Position numbers and translations under genes: made by a program. Shown here in pieces: positions 52,866 through 62,370 of a stretch of 64,000 bases of DNA. Source of the DNA: Methylocaldum sp035627495 (lineage in GTDB: Bacteria > Pseudomonadota > Gammaproteobacteria > Methylococcales > Methylococcaceae); NCBI RefSeq assembly GCF_035627495.1, contig NZ_DASPLO010000195.1:62001-126000 (forward strand), written 5' to 3'. A model generated the notes under the pieces. That model had not been told where the DNA came from and ran no database searches. It worked only from the letters and a program-made list of their open reading frames with translations. The number at the start of each line of letters is the position of its first letter. The first letter of the stretch is position 1.

Positions 52866-53444
52866 ATGGATAGAGTCTGGTATTCGATTATTCGCGGAAC
52901 GGTCGGTGTATTCCTGATGACGCTCGCGGCATGCGCCACTCAAGAGGCGGGGCAGCTTTACGCTAACACCAAGCAAACCACGGCAAAAGTCGAAGAAATA
53001 GATCTCCACGGTCGCCAGGTCTTTTTAAAAGATTCGTTGGGAAATAGGTTCACCGTGCTCATCGATCCTCGAGTCGAAAATCTCGCCAAGGTCAAGGTCG
53101 GCGATCAGGTAATCATCGGTTATTACGAGGCGCTTGCGGCGGAGATCAAGGATCCGGGCGAGGGTGTAAAGGGCGTCAAGGTTGGAGAAGGAAGCTCAAT
53201 AACACAGTCCGGAGAGCGTCCAGCCGGGTCGGTGGGGCGCTCGGTCAAGGCGACGGTAAAGGTCTTGTCAGTCAACCAGGACACGAACACGGTAATGATT
53301 TCGAGCCCGAGTGGCCATGTGCACACGGTTGAAGTTAGAAATCCTCGGCTTCAAAAATATGTAAAAAAATTGGAGGCAGGGGATGAGGTCGAACTTACTT
53401 ACACCGAAGCGGTCGCGGTAACCGTAGAGCCTGTCAAAAAGTGA
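52866..53444 (+). CDS. Lipoprotein with two repeated beta domains
   Basis: A 192-residue protein. The lipobox LAAC (L20-C23) predicts a lipid-anchored protein. Two similar segments follow: about 39-95 (KVEEIDLHGRQVFLKDS...KVGDQVIIGYYEALAAEI) and about 128-187 (TVKVLSVNQDTNTVMISS...EAGDEVELTYTEAVAVTV). Each has the same strand pattern and a (V/A)GD.V....YYEA-like end. The role is unknown; no close named family is recognised. Confidence 0.7.
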   Translation: MDRVWYSIIRGTVGVFLMTLAACATQEAGQLYANTKQTTAKVEEIDLHGRQVFLKDSLGNRFTVLIDPRVENLAKVKVGDQVIIGYYEALAAEIKDPGEGVKGVKVGEGSSITQSGERPAGSVGRSVKATVKVLSVNQDTNTVMISSPSGHVHTVEVRNPRLQKYVKKLEAGDEVELTYTEAVAVTVEPVKK

Positions 53445-53961
53445 GCCCTCGATCTTACCAGTCGCCTTCGCTTAGTGTGCTTCGCCCTAAAGTTCGGAAA
53501 AGTTTAGCTCTGAAGTTTTCGAGCCCATCGTCGCGTGCTGAGGAAAAAGGTACAGTGAATCCGGCATTTTTCCACATCAATTATTAGCTTTGGCCGGATA
53601 GCAGCGGCTGACGATACGATCCGAATTGGCGCTGGGCGTTCAACATGCCACTAAAGCGGTTCTAAGGCGGTTGGGAGTGCCTGCGGAAAACTTGTCGACA
53701 CCGGCATTCGTTACGGGCAGGAATAGACAGACCACTTTCCGGCATGGCGGCCTTGTTCAGCGCCCAATATTCGAAAACCCGAAATCATCCCGCGTTTTCC
53801 ATGCTCCAAAACAGATGTTATCCCAATTACACTCTACGCTACGGCGCAGATCTCTTCGGTATCGGTTCATCATGTGTCGAGAACAGACCGGCGGAGATAT
53901 CTCTCAATAATTTCGGATTCTTTGTGATTTCACATAAACCACCAAAGTTACTGGTAATAAA
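53445..53961. other. Intergenic region, nothing recognised
   Basis: About 517 bases. Frames at 53626-53910 and 53744-53965 give products with no family features. The A/T-rich last 60 bases probably hold the promoter of the DUF502 gene. Confidence 0.45.
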
Positions 53962-54573
53962 ATGAAAAAAACGTTACAGAAATTCTTTGGCTATTTCCTC
54001 ATTGGCGCATTGGGTCTGTTGCCTATCGTCATCATCCTTCAGATCGTAATCTCCGTCGAAGGACTGCTCCGGGACTTCGTATTGAGTATCTTCGGACGCT
54101 ACGAGAACTTCTTTATCCCCATTGGCTTGTTCATGGCAGCCATCCTAGTCCTGACGTATTTCGGCTATTTGCTCAAGCAGGACAAGGCTCATGTTTGGTA
54201 TTACCTGGAGGATTTCCTTAATCGTATCCCGCTGCTCGGCACAATTTATAGGGTCACCAAGAAAATATTGAACCTGTTCCGGGGCGATGAGGAAGAGAAG
54301 CTGCGTGACGTGGTTTACATCGAATACCCCAAAGACGGCATTTGGGTACCGGCCTATGTAACCAACCGGATCGACGATCAGCTGGTGCTGTACATACCGA
54401 CGTCGCCGAATCCGACCTCCGGCTTTACCGTGATTGTTCACGAATCGAAGACTAGGACGTCCGATATGAGCATCGAGCAAGCTTCGAGTTTCGTCATCAG
54501 CCTCGGTGTGGATATTCCGAGACCCGACGAAGCTTCTCGGCTCAAACCGGAGGTCGATAAGGTGGCACCTTGA
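53962..54573 (+). CDS. DUF502 membrane protein
   Basis: A 203-residue inner-membrane protein with two helices (about 10-32 and 50-70). It has the family features FLIGALGLLPIVIILQIV, the LLGTIYRVTKKILNLF turn and VPTSPNPTSGF-like PTSPNPTSGFTVIV. The function is unknown. It is followed 58 bp later by a lyase-family gene. Confidence 0.85.
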   Translation: MKKTLQKFFGYFLIGALGLLPIVIILQIVISVEGLLRDFVLSIFGRYENFFIPIGLFMAAILVLTYFGYLLKQDKAHVWYYLEDFLNRIPLLGTIYRVTKKILNLFRGDEEEKLRDVVYIEYPKDGIWVPAYVTNRIDDQLVLYIPTSPNPTSGFTVIVHESKTRTSDMSIEQASSFVISLGVDIPRPDEASRLKPEVDKVAP

Positions 54574-54631
54574 TCTTGGTTTCTGCTTAAGCTGGTGTTC
54601 CATCCATGGCTAAATCCTAAGGAGTGAACGT

Positions 54632-55489
54632 ATGACTTCCCGCTCTGATCGTTTGAGAGAACTGCTTGCCAGACCCGGAATTCGCATTATGCCGGGCTGC
54701 CACGATGCCATGTCCGCCAAGCTGATTCAGGAAGCCGGTTTTGAGATGGGCTTTATGAGCGGTTTTGCGGTGTCGGCGACGCGCCTCGGTTTGCCTGATA
54801 CGGGTCTGATTTCCTATGGAGAACTCGTGGAGCAGGGGCGCAATATTTGTAGCGCCGTCTCTATTCCCATGTTCGGCGACGGCGATACGGGCTTCGGCAA
54901 TGCGCTCAATGTGAAGCGCACCGTGCAAGGTTACGCCCGCTCAGGATTCGCTTGCATCATGATCGAAGATCAGGTGGCTCCCAAGCGCTGCGGCCACACC
55001 AAGGGAAAAGTGATGGCGAGCAGGGACGAGGCTGCAATGCGGATTCGAGCGGCGGTTGACGTACGCGACGGCGGCGACGACATACTCATCATGGCGCGAA
55101 CCGACTCACGGTCGGTATTAGGCCTGGAGGAAGCCATCGAGCGCTGTAAATTGTTCCGGGAGTTGGGAGCCGATATCACTTTTCTGGAAGCTCCGGAAAG
55201 CATCGAGGAGATGCGTCGCTACTGTGCCGAAGTGGATGGGCCGAAGATGGTCAATATGATCGAATACGGCAAGACGCCGGTATTGCCGCCCGAGCAACTG
55301 GAGGCGATCGGCTATAAGATCGCCGTATATCCGCTGACTTTGCTGAATGCCGGCATTCGCGCCATGCGCCAGGCTTTGAGCAGCATCAAACAAGGGCGGA
55401 CGCCGGAGAACATCATGGACTTTGAGGAATTGAAATCGGCTGTCGGATTTCCGCAGTATTACGATGAGGAAAGCCGTTACCGGTATTGA
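54632..55489 (+). CDS. Isocitrate lyase/PEP mutase family enzyme
   Basis: A 285-residue TIM-barrel protein. Features are PGCHDAMSAKLIQEAGFEMGF, GDGDTGFGN (metal-binding D), IEDQVAPKRCGHTKGK (lyase family KxCGH with cysteine) and LIMARTDSRS. The family includes carboxyphosphonoenolpyruvate mutase, oxaloacetate decarboxylase, methylisocitrate lyase and 2,3-dimethylmalate lyase. The cysteine in KRCGH favours a C-C lyase rather than a mutase or oxaloacetate decarboxylase; the substrate is not certain. Confidence 0.85.
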   Translation: MTSRSDRLRELLARPGIRIMPGCHDAMSAKLIQEAGFEMGFMSGFAVSATRLGLPDTGLISYGELVEQGRNICSAVSIPMFGDGDTGFGNALNVKRTVQGYARSGFACIMIEDQVAPKRCGHTKGKVMASRDEAAMRIRAAVDVRDGGDDILIMARTDSRSVLGLEEAIERCKLFRELGADITFLEAPESIEEMRRYCAEVDGPKMVNMIEYGKTPVLPPEQLEAIGYKIAVYPLTLLNAGIRAMRQALSSIKQGRTPENIMDFEELKSAVGFPQYYDEESRYRY

Positions 55490-55567
55490 ATCGCAGTGCA
55501 GGAGCACCGCCGCGGCGCGACACGCTGGTTGAAACCTGGCCGAAGCGTTGCTCCAAAACTGTCCTAA

Positions 55568-56491
55568 TTATTCTTTCGCGAGCTTTAACTCTCTAAGCTT
55601 CATCAAGGCATAAACCGATTCCAGATGGGGAATCGGAGCGCCCGCTTTCCGCCCCGCGCGCACGGCGTTGCCTAGAATGACTTCCGTCTCCATCGGCCGG
55701 CCAGCCTCGAAATCCAGCAACATGCTGGTTTTGTAGGGCGGCATGTTGTACGTGCTGTCGATGTTCTTGTCGACGATATCGGAGGGCAAGGTATGTCCCG
55801 TGGCTTTAGCGATCAGGCAAATCTCCTCCATGATGTTCCGCACGAAAGATTCCTGGGTCGAGAGTATGTCATTCGTGCTGAGACCCGCGGAGAGTACCGA
55901 CAGCGGGTTGAAGGGAGCATTCCAAACGCATTTTTGCCAGCGGGCCGTGACGATATCCTCGGAGGCCGCGCAATTGATACCGGATTGCTCGAATGCGCTG
56001 CACAGTGCCCGAGCTTTTTCCGAAAGGCCTCGCGGATAATTGCCCAAGGCCAGCCGGCCGTAGGACTGATGCCAGATTTTGCCGGGTGCGGTGCGGGTGA
56101 CGCAAATGAACGCGAGGCCGCTGATCAATTCGTTATTCGGAAAAGTCCTCGCGATTTCGTCTTCGATGTCGATGCCATTGGAAATGAGTACGATGGACGT
56201 ATCGGGTCCCACGGCATCTTTTAGAAGGCCAACCCGGTCGGCTTGTTCGACCACTTTGATGCACAAGAGAACGTAATCGGGTTTTTCGGTCAATTCCGCC
56301 GCATTGCGCACGACGGCTTGAGGCCGGAAGTGATAGTTGCCCAGTTTGGTTTCGCTCGTGATTTCTATGCCGTGGACCTTGACGTGTTCGTAATCGGAGC
56401 GGGCCACGACCGAGACTTCGGCGCCCTGCTTGGCGAGCAGGGAACCGTAGAAGCTGCCGACGGCTCCGGTGCCTATGACGAGTACCTTCAT
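55568..56491 (-). CDS. panE: 2-dehydropantoate 2-reductase (ApbA/PanE family)
   Basis: A 307-residue NADPH-dependent reductase. ATG 56491 begins MKVLVIGTGAVGSFYGSLLAKQG, the Rossmann start; the frame to 56857 adds shadow sequence. NGIDIEDEIA and the C-terminal helical domain with KCVWNAPFNPLSVL and SSMLLDFEAGRPME-like TSMLLDFEAGRPMETE match ketopantoate reductases, which make pantoate for coenzyme A. Paralogues with other substrates exist. Its start overlaps the hda stop (ATGA). Confidence 0.85.
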   Translation of the reverse strand: MKVLVIGTGAVGSFYGSLLAKQGAEVSVVARSDYEHVKVHGIEITSETKLGNYHFRPQAVVRNAAELTEKPDYVLLCIKVVEQADRVGLLKDAVGPDTSIVLISNGIDIEDEIARTFPNNELISGLAFICVTRTAPGKIWHQSYGRLALGNYPRGLSEKARALCSAFEQSGINCAASEDIVTARWQKCVWNAPFNPLSVLSAGLSTNDILSTQESFVRNIMEEICLIAKATGHTLPSDIVDKNIDSTYNMPPYKTSMLLDFEAGRPMETEVILGNAVRAGRKAGAPIPHLESVYALMKLRELKLAKE

Positions 56492-57186
56492 GTCGTTTCT
56501 TCCAAATGGCTTTTGAGAAAAGGGATAGTGAGCTTGCGTTTCGCGGCCAAGGTCGCGTGGTCCAGTTCGTCCAGCAATCGCCTCAAAGAGGATAGGTCGC
56601 GACGGTAATGGGACAGCAAGAAACGCCCGACCTGCGGCGGCAGGTCCAAGCCGAGCGAGCGGGCATAAGAGCCGAGTACGATCAGCTTGTCCTCGTCGTT
56701 CAAAGGCTGCAGACGCAAGGTCAATCCCCAGCCCAAACGGGTTTTGAGGTCGGGCAGACGAATGGGAAGCTCTCCGGGCGGTGCCTGGGCGGCGACGATC
56801 AAGCGATTGCCAAGCTCTCGCAGCCGATTGAACAAGCTGAACAAAGCCTGCTCCCAAACGTCATCGCCGGCGATGGAATCCACATCGTCGAGGCAAACGA
56901 TGTCCTGATGTTCGAGTCCATCGAGCACGGCGGGACCGTACTCCCGGAGGCTCGTTAATGGTAGATAGGAGACCGATAGGTCGCTCTGACACGCTTCCCG
57001 GCAGCAGGCATTGAGCAAATGGCTTTTGCCGGTTCCTGATTCGCCCCACAAAAAAATCAGCGGATCGCCGTAACCGCCGGCGGCATGTTTTAGGTGCGCA
57101 ACGATTTCGGTATTGGCGCCCGAGTGGTATTGCTGGAAGCCCAGCTCGGGATTGAAGGCGAAGCGTAGGGGAAGTTGCTCCGCCAT
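56488..57186 (-). CDS. hda: DnaA regulatory inactivator Hda
   Basis: A 232-residue DnaA-related AAA+ protein. The Walker A motif is GESGTGKSHLL and Walker B is DIVCLDDVDSIAG. The N-terminal QLPLRFAF is a clamp-binding motif (QLxLxF). It has no DNA-binding domain. With the sliding clamp it stimulates ATP hydrolysis by DnaA after initiation. Its stop overlaps the panE-like start. Confidence 0.92.
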   Translation of the reverse strand: MAEQLPLRFAFNPELGFQQYHSGANTEIVAHLKHAAGGYGDPLIFLWGESGTGKSHLLNACCREACQSDLSVSYLPLTSLREYGPAVLDGLEHQDIVCLDDVDSIAGDDVWEQALFSLFNRLRELGNRLIVAAQAPPGELPIRLPDLKTRLGWGLTLRLQPLNDEDKLIVLGSYARSLGLDLPPQVGRFLLSHYRRDLSSLRRLLDELDHATLAAKRKLTIPFLKSHLEETT

Positions 57187-57290
57187 GATCTTAATGACGT
57201 TTGATTGAAGAAACGGCCGCCACAGTACTTCGCAGCATACTGGGAGTCAACAGGCTGAAGGCGTTCATCAAGACCGTGCCGAATGCGAGG

Positions 57291-57890
57291 TTATTTCACT
57301 TCGGCATTCTTTAGTGCCAACGCCATGCGAGCCAAGCGGGCTCCAAACGCTCGGCATAGTTTCCGCTCATCATCGCTAACGGCGTTGTCGCTTCCGGTGT
57401 GCCGGCTGGGTCCGTAAGGCGTGCCGCCGCTGGTGGTTTCAAGGAGGGCGCTTTCGCTGCTGGGGATGCCGACCAGAACCATGCCGTGGTGAAGCAAGGG
57501 CAGCAGCATGGTGATCAATGTTGCCTCTTGGCCCGCATGCATGGACGAGGTGGCCGTGAATACCCCGGCCGGCTTGCCGGACAGGGTGCCCGAAAACCAT
57601 AAGGAGCTGGTGTTGTCGAGGAAATATTTAAGGGGCGCCGCCATGTTGCCGAAGTGAGTGGGACTGCCCAGAGCCAAGCCGTCACAGCTTTTTAGATCGT
57701 CGAGCGTTGCGTAAGGCGGGCCGGCGTTGGGAATGGCATCCTCGGTGGCTTGGCAGACCGGCGACACTTCCGGAACGGTGCGGACCTTAGCGACGGCGCC
57801 GGGAACTTCCTCGACGCCTCTGGCGATCAGATTGGCCATTTCCGCCGTGGAACCCCAGCGGCTGTAGTAGACGATTAGAACTTCAACCAT
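57291..57890 (-). CDS. wrbA: NAD(P)H:quinone oxidoreductase WrbA
   Basis: A 199-residue flavodoxin-like enzyme. The FMN loop is VYYSRWGSTAEMAN, and GSPTHFGNMAAPLKYFLDNTSSLWFSG plus GTPYGPSRHTG are typical of WrbA. It performs two-electron reduction of quinones, limiting radical formation. It lies 92 bp upstream-ordered after the arsC-like gene on the same strand. Confidence 0.92.
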   Translation of the reverse strand: MVEVLIVYYSRWGSTAEMANLIARGVEEVPGAVAKVRTVPEVSPVCQATEDAIPNAGPPYATLDDLKSCDGLALGSPTHFGNMAAPLKYFLDNTSSLWFSGTLSGKPAGVFTATSSMHAGQEATLITMLLPLLHHGMVLVGIPSSESALLETTSGGTPYGPSRHTGSDNAVSDDERKLCRAFGARLARMALALKNAEVK

Positions 57891-57981
57891 GAAAAATTAA
57901 AGGAACAAAGCTTAAGCAAGTTAAGACGTATGAGCCGAATCGGCCCGGAGAAATGGTTCGAGATCTTGTCGGGCGCCGGGC

Positions 57982-58329
57982 TTAAAGAATCTGGAACACG
58001 TTTTCCGGCGGACGTCCGATGGCGGCCTTGTTGTTTGCCAGCACAATGGGGCGCTCGATAAGGATTGGGTTTTCCACCATCGCGGCAATCAGTGCTTTCC
58101 GATCCAGGTCGGGATTATCCAAGCCGGCTTCCTTGTAAGCCGCTTCGCCTTTGCGCATCAAATCACGCGGTTCCATGTCCAGCTTGGCCAGAATGGCTTC
58201 CAGCTCGGATGCGTTTGGCGGTGTCTTCAGATACTCGACTACCGCAGGCTCGATGCCCTTACTCTTAAGAAGCTCAAGAGTAGTCCGAGATTTGCTGCAG
58301 CGGGGATTGTGGTAAATCGTTACGGTCAT
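57982..58329 (-). CDS. arsC: ArsC-family reductase (glutaredoxin-dependent type)
   Basis: A 115-residue thioredoxin-fold protein. IYHNPRCSKSRTTLELL has the catalytic cysteine, and VVEYLKTPP, IERPIVLANNKAAIGRPPE are typical of the E. coli-type ArsC/YfgD group. It reduces arsenate in characterised members. No arsR or arsB is nearby, so a general role is possible. Confidence 0.88.
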   Translation of the reverse strand: MTVTIYHNPRCSKSRTTLELLKSKGIEPAVVEYLKTPPNASELEAILAKLDMEPRDLMRKGEAAYKEAGLDNPDLDRKALIAAMVENPILIERPIVLANNKAAIGRPPENVFQIL

Positions 58330-58424
58330 GAGTGTGATTCTCGCGACGTTAGACGCCGCATGCCGAGTGATGATTTAGAGAGCTCGCCTTTGCCTGATCC
58401 GAAAAAAGCTGGGTAGCGCTGGTT

Positions 58425-58883
58425 TTATCCCAGACCCCCACGAGTTTTTTGTTCCCGTTCCTGCTCTTTGCCGATGATTTTAACCAGCTCGGTAAGTTCA
58501 CCGGCGAGTATCTCGAGCAAGTCATCGCTGCTCAAAATGCCGGCCAATAGTCCCTGCTGATTCACTATGGGTATGCGGCGTACGCCTTTGGTGCGCATCC
58601 GCTGTACGGTCTCCCAGAGCCCGTCTTCCTCGCGGGCGATTGTCAGATCGTAACTCATAACATCGCCGACGGTGACGGAATTCGGATCGAGTTCCGCGGC
58701 AAGAATTTCAATCGCCAGATCGCGATCGGTGAGAATGCCGACGGGTTTGGCTCCGCCGTCGATGTCCTCGACCACTACGATGCTGCCCACGTGAAACTCG
58801 CGCATCAGCTTGGCCGCTTCAACGATCGAGTTTTCCTTTCTAACGATGACCGTATCCCGGTTGCAGAATTGTCCGACAGACAT
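58425..58883 (-). CDS. Twin CBS-domain protein
   Basis: A 152-residue protein made of two CBS domains (about 8-65 and 72-130; GSIVVVEDIDGGAKPVGILTDRDLAIEIL and GVRRIPIVNQQGLLAGILSSDDLLEIL). CBS pairs bind adenosyl compounds such as AMP. It has no catalytic domain. It lies between arsC-like and uppP on the same strand; the partner is unknown. Confidence 0.9.
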   Translation of the reverse strand: MSVGQFCNRDTVIVRKENSIVEAAKLMREFHVGSIVVVEDIDGGAKPVGILTDRDLAIEILAAELDPNSVTVGDVMSYDLTIAREEDGLWETVQRMRTKGVRRIPIVNQQGLLAGILSSDDLLEILAGELTELVKIIGKEQEREQKTRGGLG

Positions 58884-58968
58884 GGTCGTCCTCCACGCCG
58901 TTGATTGAATTACGGCCTTGTATTCTACCCGTTTGCATTGCGGGATGCAGAAAAAACCAAGTTTGGCG

Positions 58969-59772
58969 CTAATGGGGCAGGAAAACGTAGAACAACACGC
59001 CGCCCAGAATCAGCCTATAGACCACGAAGGGCAGCATGCCGGTACGGTCGAGGAGCTTCAGAAACCAATCGATAGTGACGTAGGCGACAATGCCGGATAG
59101 CAGGGCGCCCAGAAACATGTTCCACCACGATACGGCTTGGCCGGATTGGATCAGTTCATAGGTCTTGAGCAATCCCGCCAACGCGGTCACCGGTATCGAC
59201 AGCAGAAACGAAAATCGGGCAGCGGCTTTGCGGTCCAGGCCGAGGAACAAACCTCCGGTAATCGTGATGCCGGAGCGGGATGTGCCGGGGATGAGCGCCA
59301 CGGCTTGACAAACGCCGACAACCAATGCGTCTTTCCAGTTCAGGTCGGCATCGGTACGGCGTTCGGTGCTCACCTTTTGCGCCAGCCAAAGCACCAAGGC
59401 AAACACGATCGTGCTGGTCGCAATGACCACTGGGTTTCTCAGGACGGTCTCGACGTAATCATTGGCCACCAGTCCGGCGATGCCCACCGGGATGGTTCCG
59501 AGAATTACGTACCAGGCGAGTCTGGCATCGGTGCTCATGCCTTTTCCGGCGATCGAGCGAAACCACGCTTCCGCCATATCGCGCAAAGCGCCTGCATAAT
59601 AGACGACGACCGCAGTGAGCGTTCCGATGTGGACGGCGACGTCGAAGGCTAAGCCTTGGTCATGCCATCCGAAGATCACCGGCATCAGGATGAGGTGAGC
59701 AGCGCTGGAAATGGGCAGAAACTCGGTCAGCCCTTGCAGCAGGGCCAGGTAATACACGTGATGACAATCCAT
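58969..59772 (-). CDS. uppP: Undecaprenyl-diphosphatase
   Basis: A 267-residue membrane enzyme with about eight helices. It recycles the lipid carrier for peptidoglycan. The two active-site motifs are LLQGLTEFLPISSAAHL near the start and IPGTSRSGITITGGLFLGL. Resistance to bacitracin on overexpression is known for this family. It lies 9 bp after truD. Confidence 0.95.
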   Translation of the reverse strand: MDCHHVYYLALLQGLTEFLPISSAAHLILMPVIFGWHDQGLAFDVAVHIGTLTAVVVYYAGALRDMAEAWFRSIAGKGMSTDARLAWYVILGTIPVGIAGLVANDYVETVLRNPVVIATSTIVFALVLWLAQKVSTERRTDADLNWKDALVVGVCQAVALIPGTSRSGITITGGLFLGLDRKAAARFSFLLSIPVTALAGLLKTYELIQSGQAVSWWNMFLGALLSGIVAYVTIDWFLKLLDRTGMLPFVVYRLILGGVLFYVFLPH

Positions 59773-59781
59773 GAGTACCCT

Positions 59782-60822
59782 TTAATCGTCTGAATAATCG
59801 GTGTCGACCAGTTCCCGCAAAACCGTAGTCGCGTAGGCCCCGGCGGGCAATGTAAATCGTAAGCGCAAGCTTGTCGGGTCGGATAATTCCCAGCGAAAGT
59901 CTTCCGGGCAAACCCGCAGCGGCCGGCGGGCCATATCGACGCCGTAGTCTTCGAGTCCGCGGCAGAGATCAGTCTCTTCCTCGGCTATAACCGCTTCTAT
60001 GGCCAATGCCTGATCGGTAACGACAGGTGTGCCTCTGCCCCAGAGCACACCGCTGGGGTGGATTTCCTTGGCTTCGAGCCGTTGCGTTATATCCGGGGTA
60101 AAGGTTTCGGGCTTAAAAAAGCTGCGCGAATCCGGGAACATGAAGGCATCGCCGCTGACGGCCTGATCCCAGATGTTCTGCATCACGCGATTGGCGAGGA
60201 TACGATTGAACAAGTAGGAACGGGCCGCCGACAAATAAATGCCGCGACGGTGCGTGTCCCCGCGTTCCAGGGTTCCCGCGAAGAGAGCCAGCGCCTTGAC
60301 GACGTTCTGTCCGTCGCGGCCGAAACGCTGCGTCCCGAAATAGTTCGGAACGCCTCGTTCGCCGATTTGCTTCAGGCGTTGTTCCAATAATGAGGGGTCA
60401 CTCTTCAATTCACGAACAGTGATCTCGAACCGGTTGCCGGTTGCCGGGCCTTTTTTCAGCTTGCGGCTATTGCGTCGGACTTCGAGTAGGCTGAGCGATG
60501 AGGATTCAAGTTGCTGCCAATCCGGCTCAGCCTTGCCCGGCAGCCATACGCTGTACCATTGAGCGGTTTTGCCGTGGCGGTCCTTAAGGCCGGCATAACC
60601 TATGTCCCGCGCGCGGATGCCGGCAAACCGGGCCAGTTGGCGGGCGACATATTCCGTATTCTCGCCACGCTTTTCGACGCGCAGAAAAACATGCTCGCCC
60701 TCGCCCGAAGGTTCGAAACCCAGCAATTCTTCGACGACAAAATCTTCCGGCGACGTTTTGATAACGCCGGTCCCGGCAGGGCCGCCGAAGGCATGGGGCA
60801 GGGCGGTGGTCAAATCGCCCAT
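59782..60822 (-). CDS. truD: tRNA pseudouridine13 synthase
   Basis: A 346-residue enzyme. The catalytic aspartate is in GYAGLKDRHGKTAQWYSV, and VPNYFGTQRFGRDGQN is a TruD signature. The TRUD insertion domain covers about 155-300. Only 5 bp separate it from ispF, in the usual ispD-ispF-truD order. Confidence 0.95.
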   Translation of the reverse strand: MGDLTTALPHAFGGPAGTGVIKTSPEDFVVEELLGFEPSGEGEHVFLRVEKRGENTEYVARQLARFAGIRARDIGYAGLKDRHGKTAQWYSVWLPGKAEPDWQQLESSSLSLLEVRRNSRKLKKGPATGNRFEITVRELKSDPSLLEQRLKQIGERGVPNYFGTQRFGRDGQNVVKALALFAGTLERGDTHRRGIYLSAARSYLFNRILANRVMQNIWDQAVSGDAFMFPDSRSFFKPETFTPDITQRLEAKEIHPSGVLWGRGTPVVTDQALAIEAVIAEEETDLCRGLEDYGVDMARRPLRVCPEDFRWELSDPTSLRLRFTLPAGAYATTVLRELVDTDYSDD

Positions 60823-60827
60823 GGACG

Positions 60828-61304
60828 TTATTTTTTCTGTAGAAGCGCTACCGCATAGGCGGATATGCCTTCGCCCCGGCCCTCGAAACCCATGCCTTCG
60901 GTAGTGGTCGCCTTGACATTGACCGTTTCGTACGAAACATCGAGATCATTCGCGATGGTTGCCCGCATTTTTTCGATATAGGGTGCGAGCCGTGGCTTTT
61001 GCGCGACGATGGTCAGATCGACGTTGGCGACAGAGTAGCCGCGTTCCGCGATCTTGACGTAGACCTCGCGGAGAAGAACCCGGCTGTCTATGCCTTTGAA
61101 GCTCGGGTCGGAATCCGGAAAATGCCGGCCGATATCGCCGAGCGCCGCTGCCCCTAATAGCGCATCACACAGGGCATGTAAGGCAACATCGCCGTCCGAA
61201 TGCGCCGCGAGGCTCTTTTCATAGTCTATGGCTATGCCTCCCAGGACCAGTTGGCCACCTTCTTTGAATCGATGCGCATCGTAACCTTGACCTATTCGTA
61301 GCAT
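60828..61304 (-). CDS. ispF: MEcPP synthase
   Basis: A 158-residue enzyme making 2-C-methylerythritol 2,4-cyclodiphosphate in the MEP isoprenoid pathway. The zinc site DAHRF near the start, HSDGDVALHALCDALLGAAALGDIGRHFP and the closing TTEGMGFEGRGEGI are all present. Its start overlaps the ispD end by 13 bp, so the two are coupled. Confidence 0.97.
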   Translation of the reverse strand: MLRIGQGYDAHRFKEGGQLVLGGIAIDYEKSLAAHSDGDVALHALCDALLGAAALGDIGRHFPDSDPSFKGIDSRVLLREVYVKIAERGYSVANVDLTIVAQKPRLAPYIEKMRATIANDLDVSYETVNVKATTTEGMGFEGRGEGISAYAVALLQKK

Positions 61305-62005
61305 TGTCGCTCCAGGTAAAAAGCCGCCAGAGGCAAATCCTCCGGCCGCGTGATTTTGATGTTGTCCGGGCGTCCTTCCACGATTTTGGGGCGTAATCCC
61401 TGAAGCTCCAGGGCGCTGGCCTCGTCCGTCACGATCAGCTTTCGTTCGGCGGCATCGATCAGGGCGTGCTTGAGCATGCCGTAGCGGAACATTTGCGGCG
61501 TCAAGGCGCGCCAGATCCGGCTTCTGTCGATGGTCTCCACAATGTGGCCCGCTTCCGCACCCTTCAACGTATCCGTGACCGGTAGCGCCAATATGCCGCC
61601 GACCGGGTCGTCGCTAAGCCGATTCATTAGTTCCTGAACATCGCCGCGGGTAATGCAGAGCCGCGCCGCATCGTGTACCAGCACCCAATCGTCCTGTGTG
61701 GCCACGCCTTCGAGACTCGCCAGGGCGGAAAGGACGGAATCGGCGCGCTCCTTACCACCCGCCGCAACGTGAATTTTGGGATGCCGGGCACAGGGTAGTT
61801 CGGGCCAATAACCATCCTCGGACCCGAGAGCCACGACGATGCCAGCAAAGGCGTCGACTTCCAGCAATCGTTCCAAGGTATGCTGCAGCACCGGCTTGCC
61901 CAGAACTTGAAGGTATTGCTTCGGGACATCGGCCCCCATGCGTTTGCCCACCCCGGCTGCGGGAACGACGGCCCAGAATCGATGATTTCCGTGCAAGTTA
62001 GCCAT
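61292..62005 (-). CDS. ispD: MEP cytidylyltransferase
   Basis: A 237-residue enzyme transferring CMP to methylerythritol phosphate. Motifs are PAAGVGKRMGADVPKQYL (nucleotide loop), VLVHDAARLCI and TDEASALELQG. It is preceded by ftsB (9 bp) and overlaps ispF. Confidence 0.97.
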   Translation of the reverse strand: MANLHGNHRFWAVVPAAGVGKRMGADVPKQYLQVLGKPVLQHTLERLLEVDAFAGIVVALGSEDGYWPELPCARHPKIHVAAGGKERADSVLSALASLEGVATQDDWVLVHDAARLCITRGDVQELMNRLSDDPVGGILALPVTDTLKGAEAGHIVETIDRSRIWRALTPQMFRYGMLKHALIDAAERKLIVTDEASALELQGLRPKIVEGRPDNIKITRPEDLPLAAFYLERQCYE

Positions 62006-62014
62006 GGGGAGACG

Positions 62015-62344
62015 CTAACGGGATTTTTCGATTTGTTGTGGCGCCGATTTGCGCTCGTGCGTCTTGTTTTTTGGCGTCTCAATTACTTGGACGAAAGTTT
62101 CGCCCTCCTTGATCATGCCGAGCTCTTGCCGGGCACGTTCCTCAATGGCGTCCGTACCTTCCTTCAAATCCTTCACGTCGGCTTCCAGCGCCGCGTTACG
62201 CTCGTACCGCTTTTCGCCCTCTTCCGTGAGCTTCTCGATACGGTTCTGCAATTCGTGCAATTCGGCGACTCCGCCGTCGCCCAGCCACAGCCGGTACTGG
62301 AGCAGCGCGATCAGCACCACCAAAAAGACAATCAGCTTTTTCAC
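62015..62344 (-). CDS. ftsB: Cell division protein FtsB
   Basis: A 109-residue bitopic protein: helix at about 3-20, then a coiled coil (ELHELQNRIEKLTEEGEKRYERNAALEADVKDLKEG). YRLWLGDGG and AIEERARQELGMIKEGETFVQV are family features. With FtsL and FtsQ it activates septal wall synthesis. It starts at GTG 62344. Confidence 0.93.
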   Translation of the reverse strand: MKKLIVFLVVLIALLQYRLWLGDGGVAELHELQNRIEKLTEEGEKRYERNAALEADVKDLKEGTDAIEERARQELGMIKEGETFVQVIETPKNKTHERKSAPQQIEKSR

Positions 62345-62370
62345 GCTGTCGTCGGACGGGGGCTTGCCTC

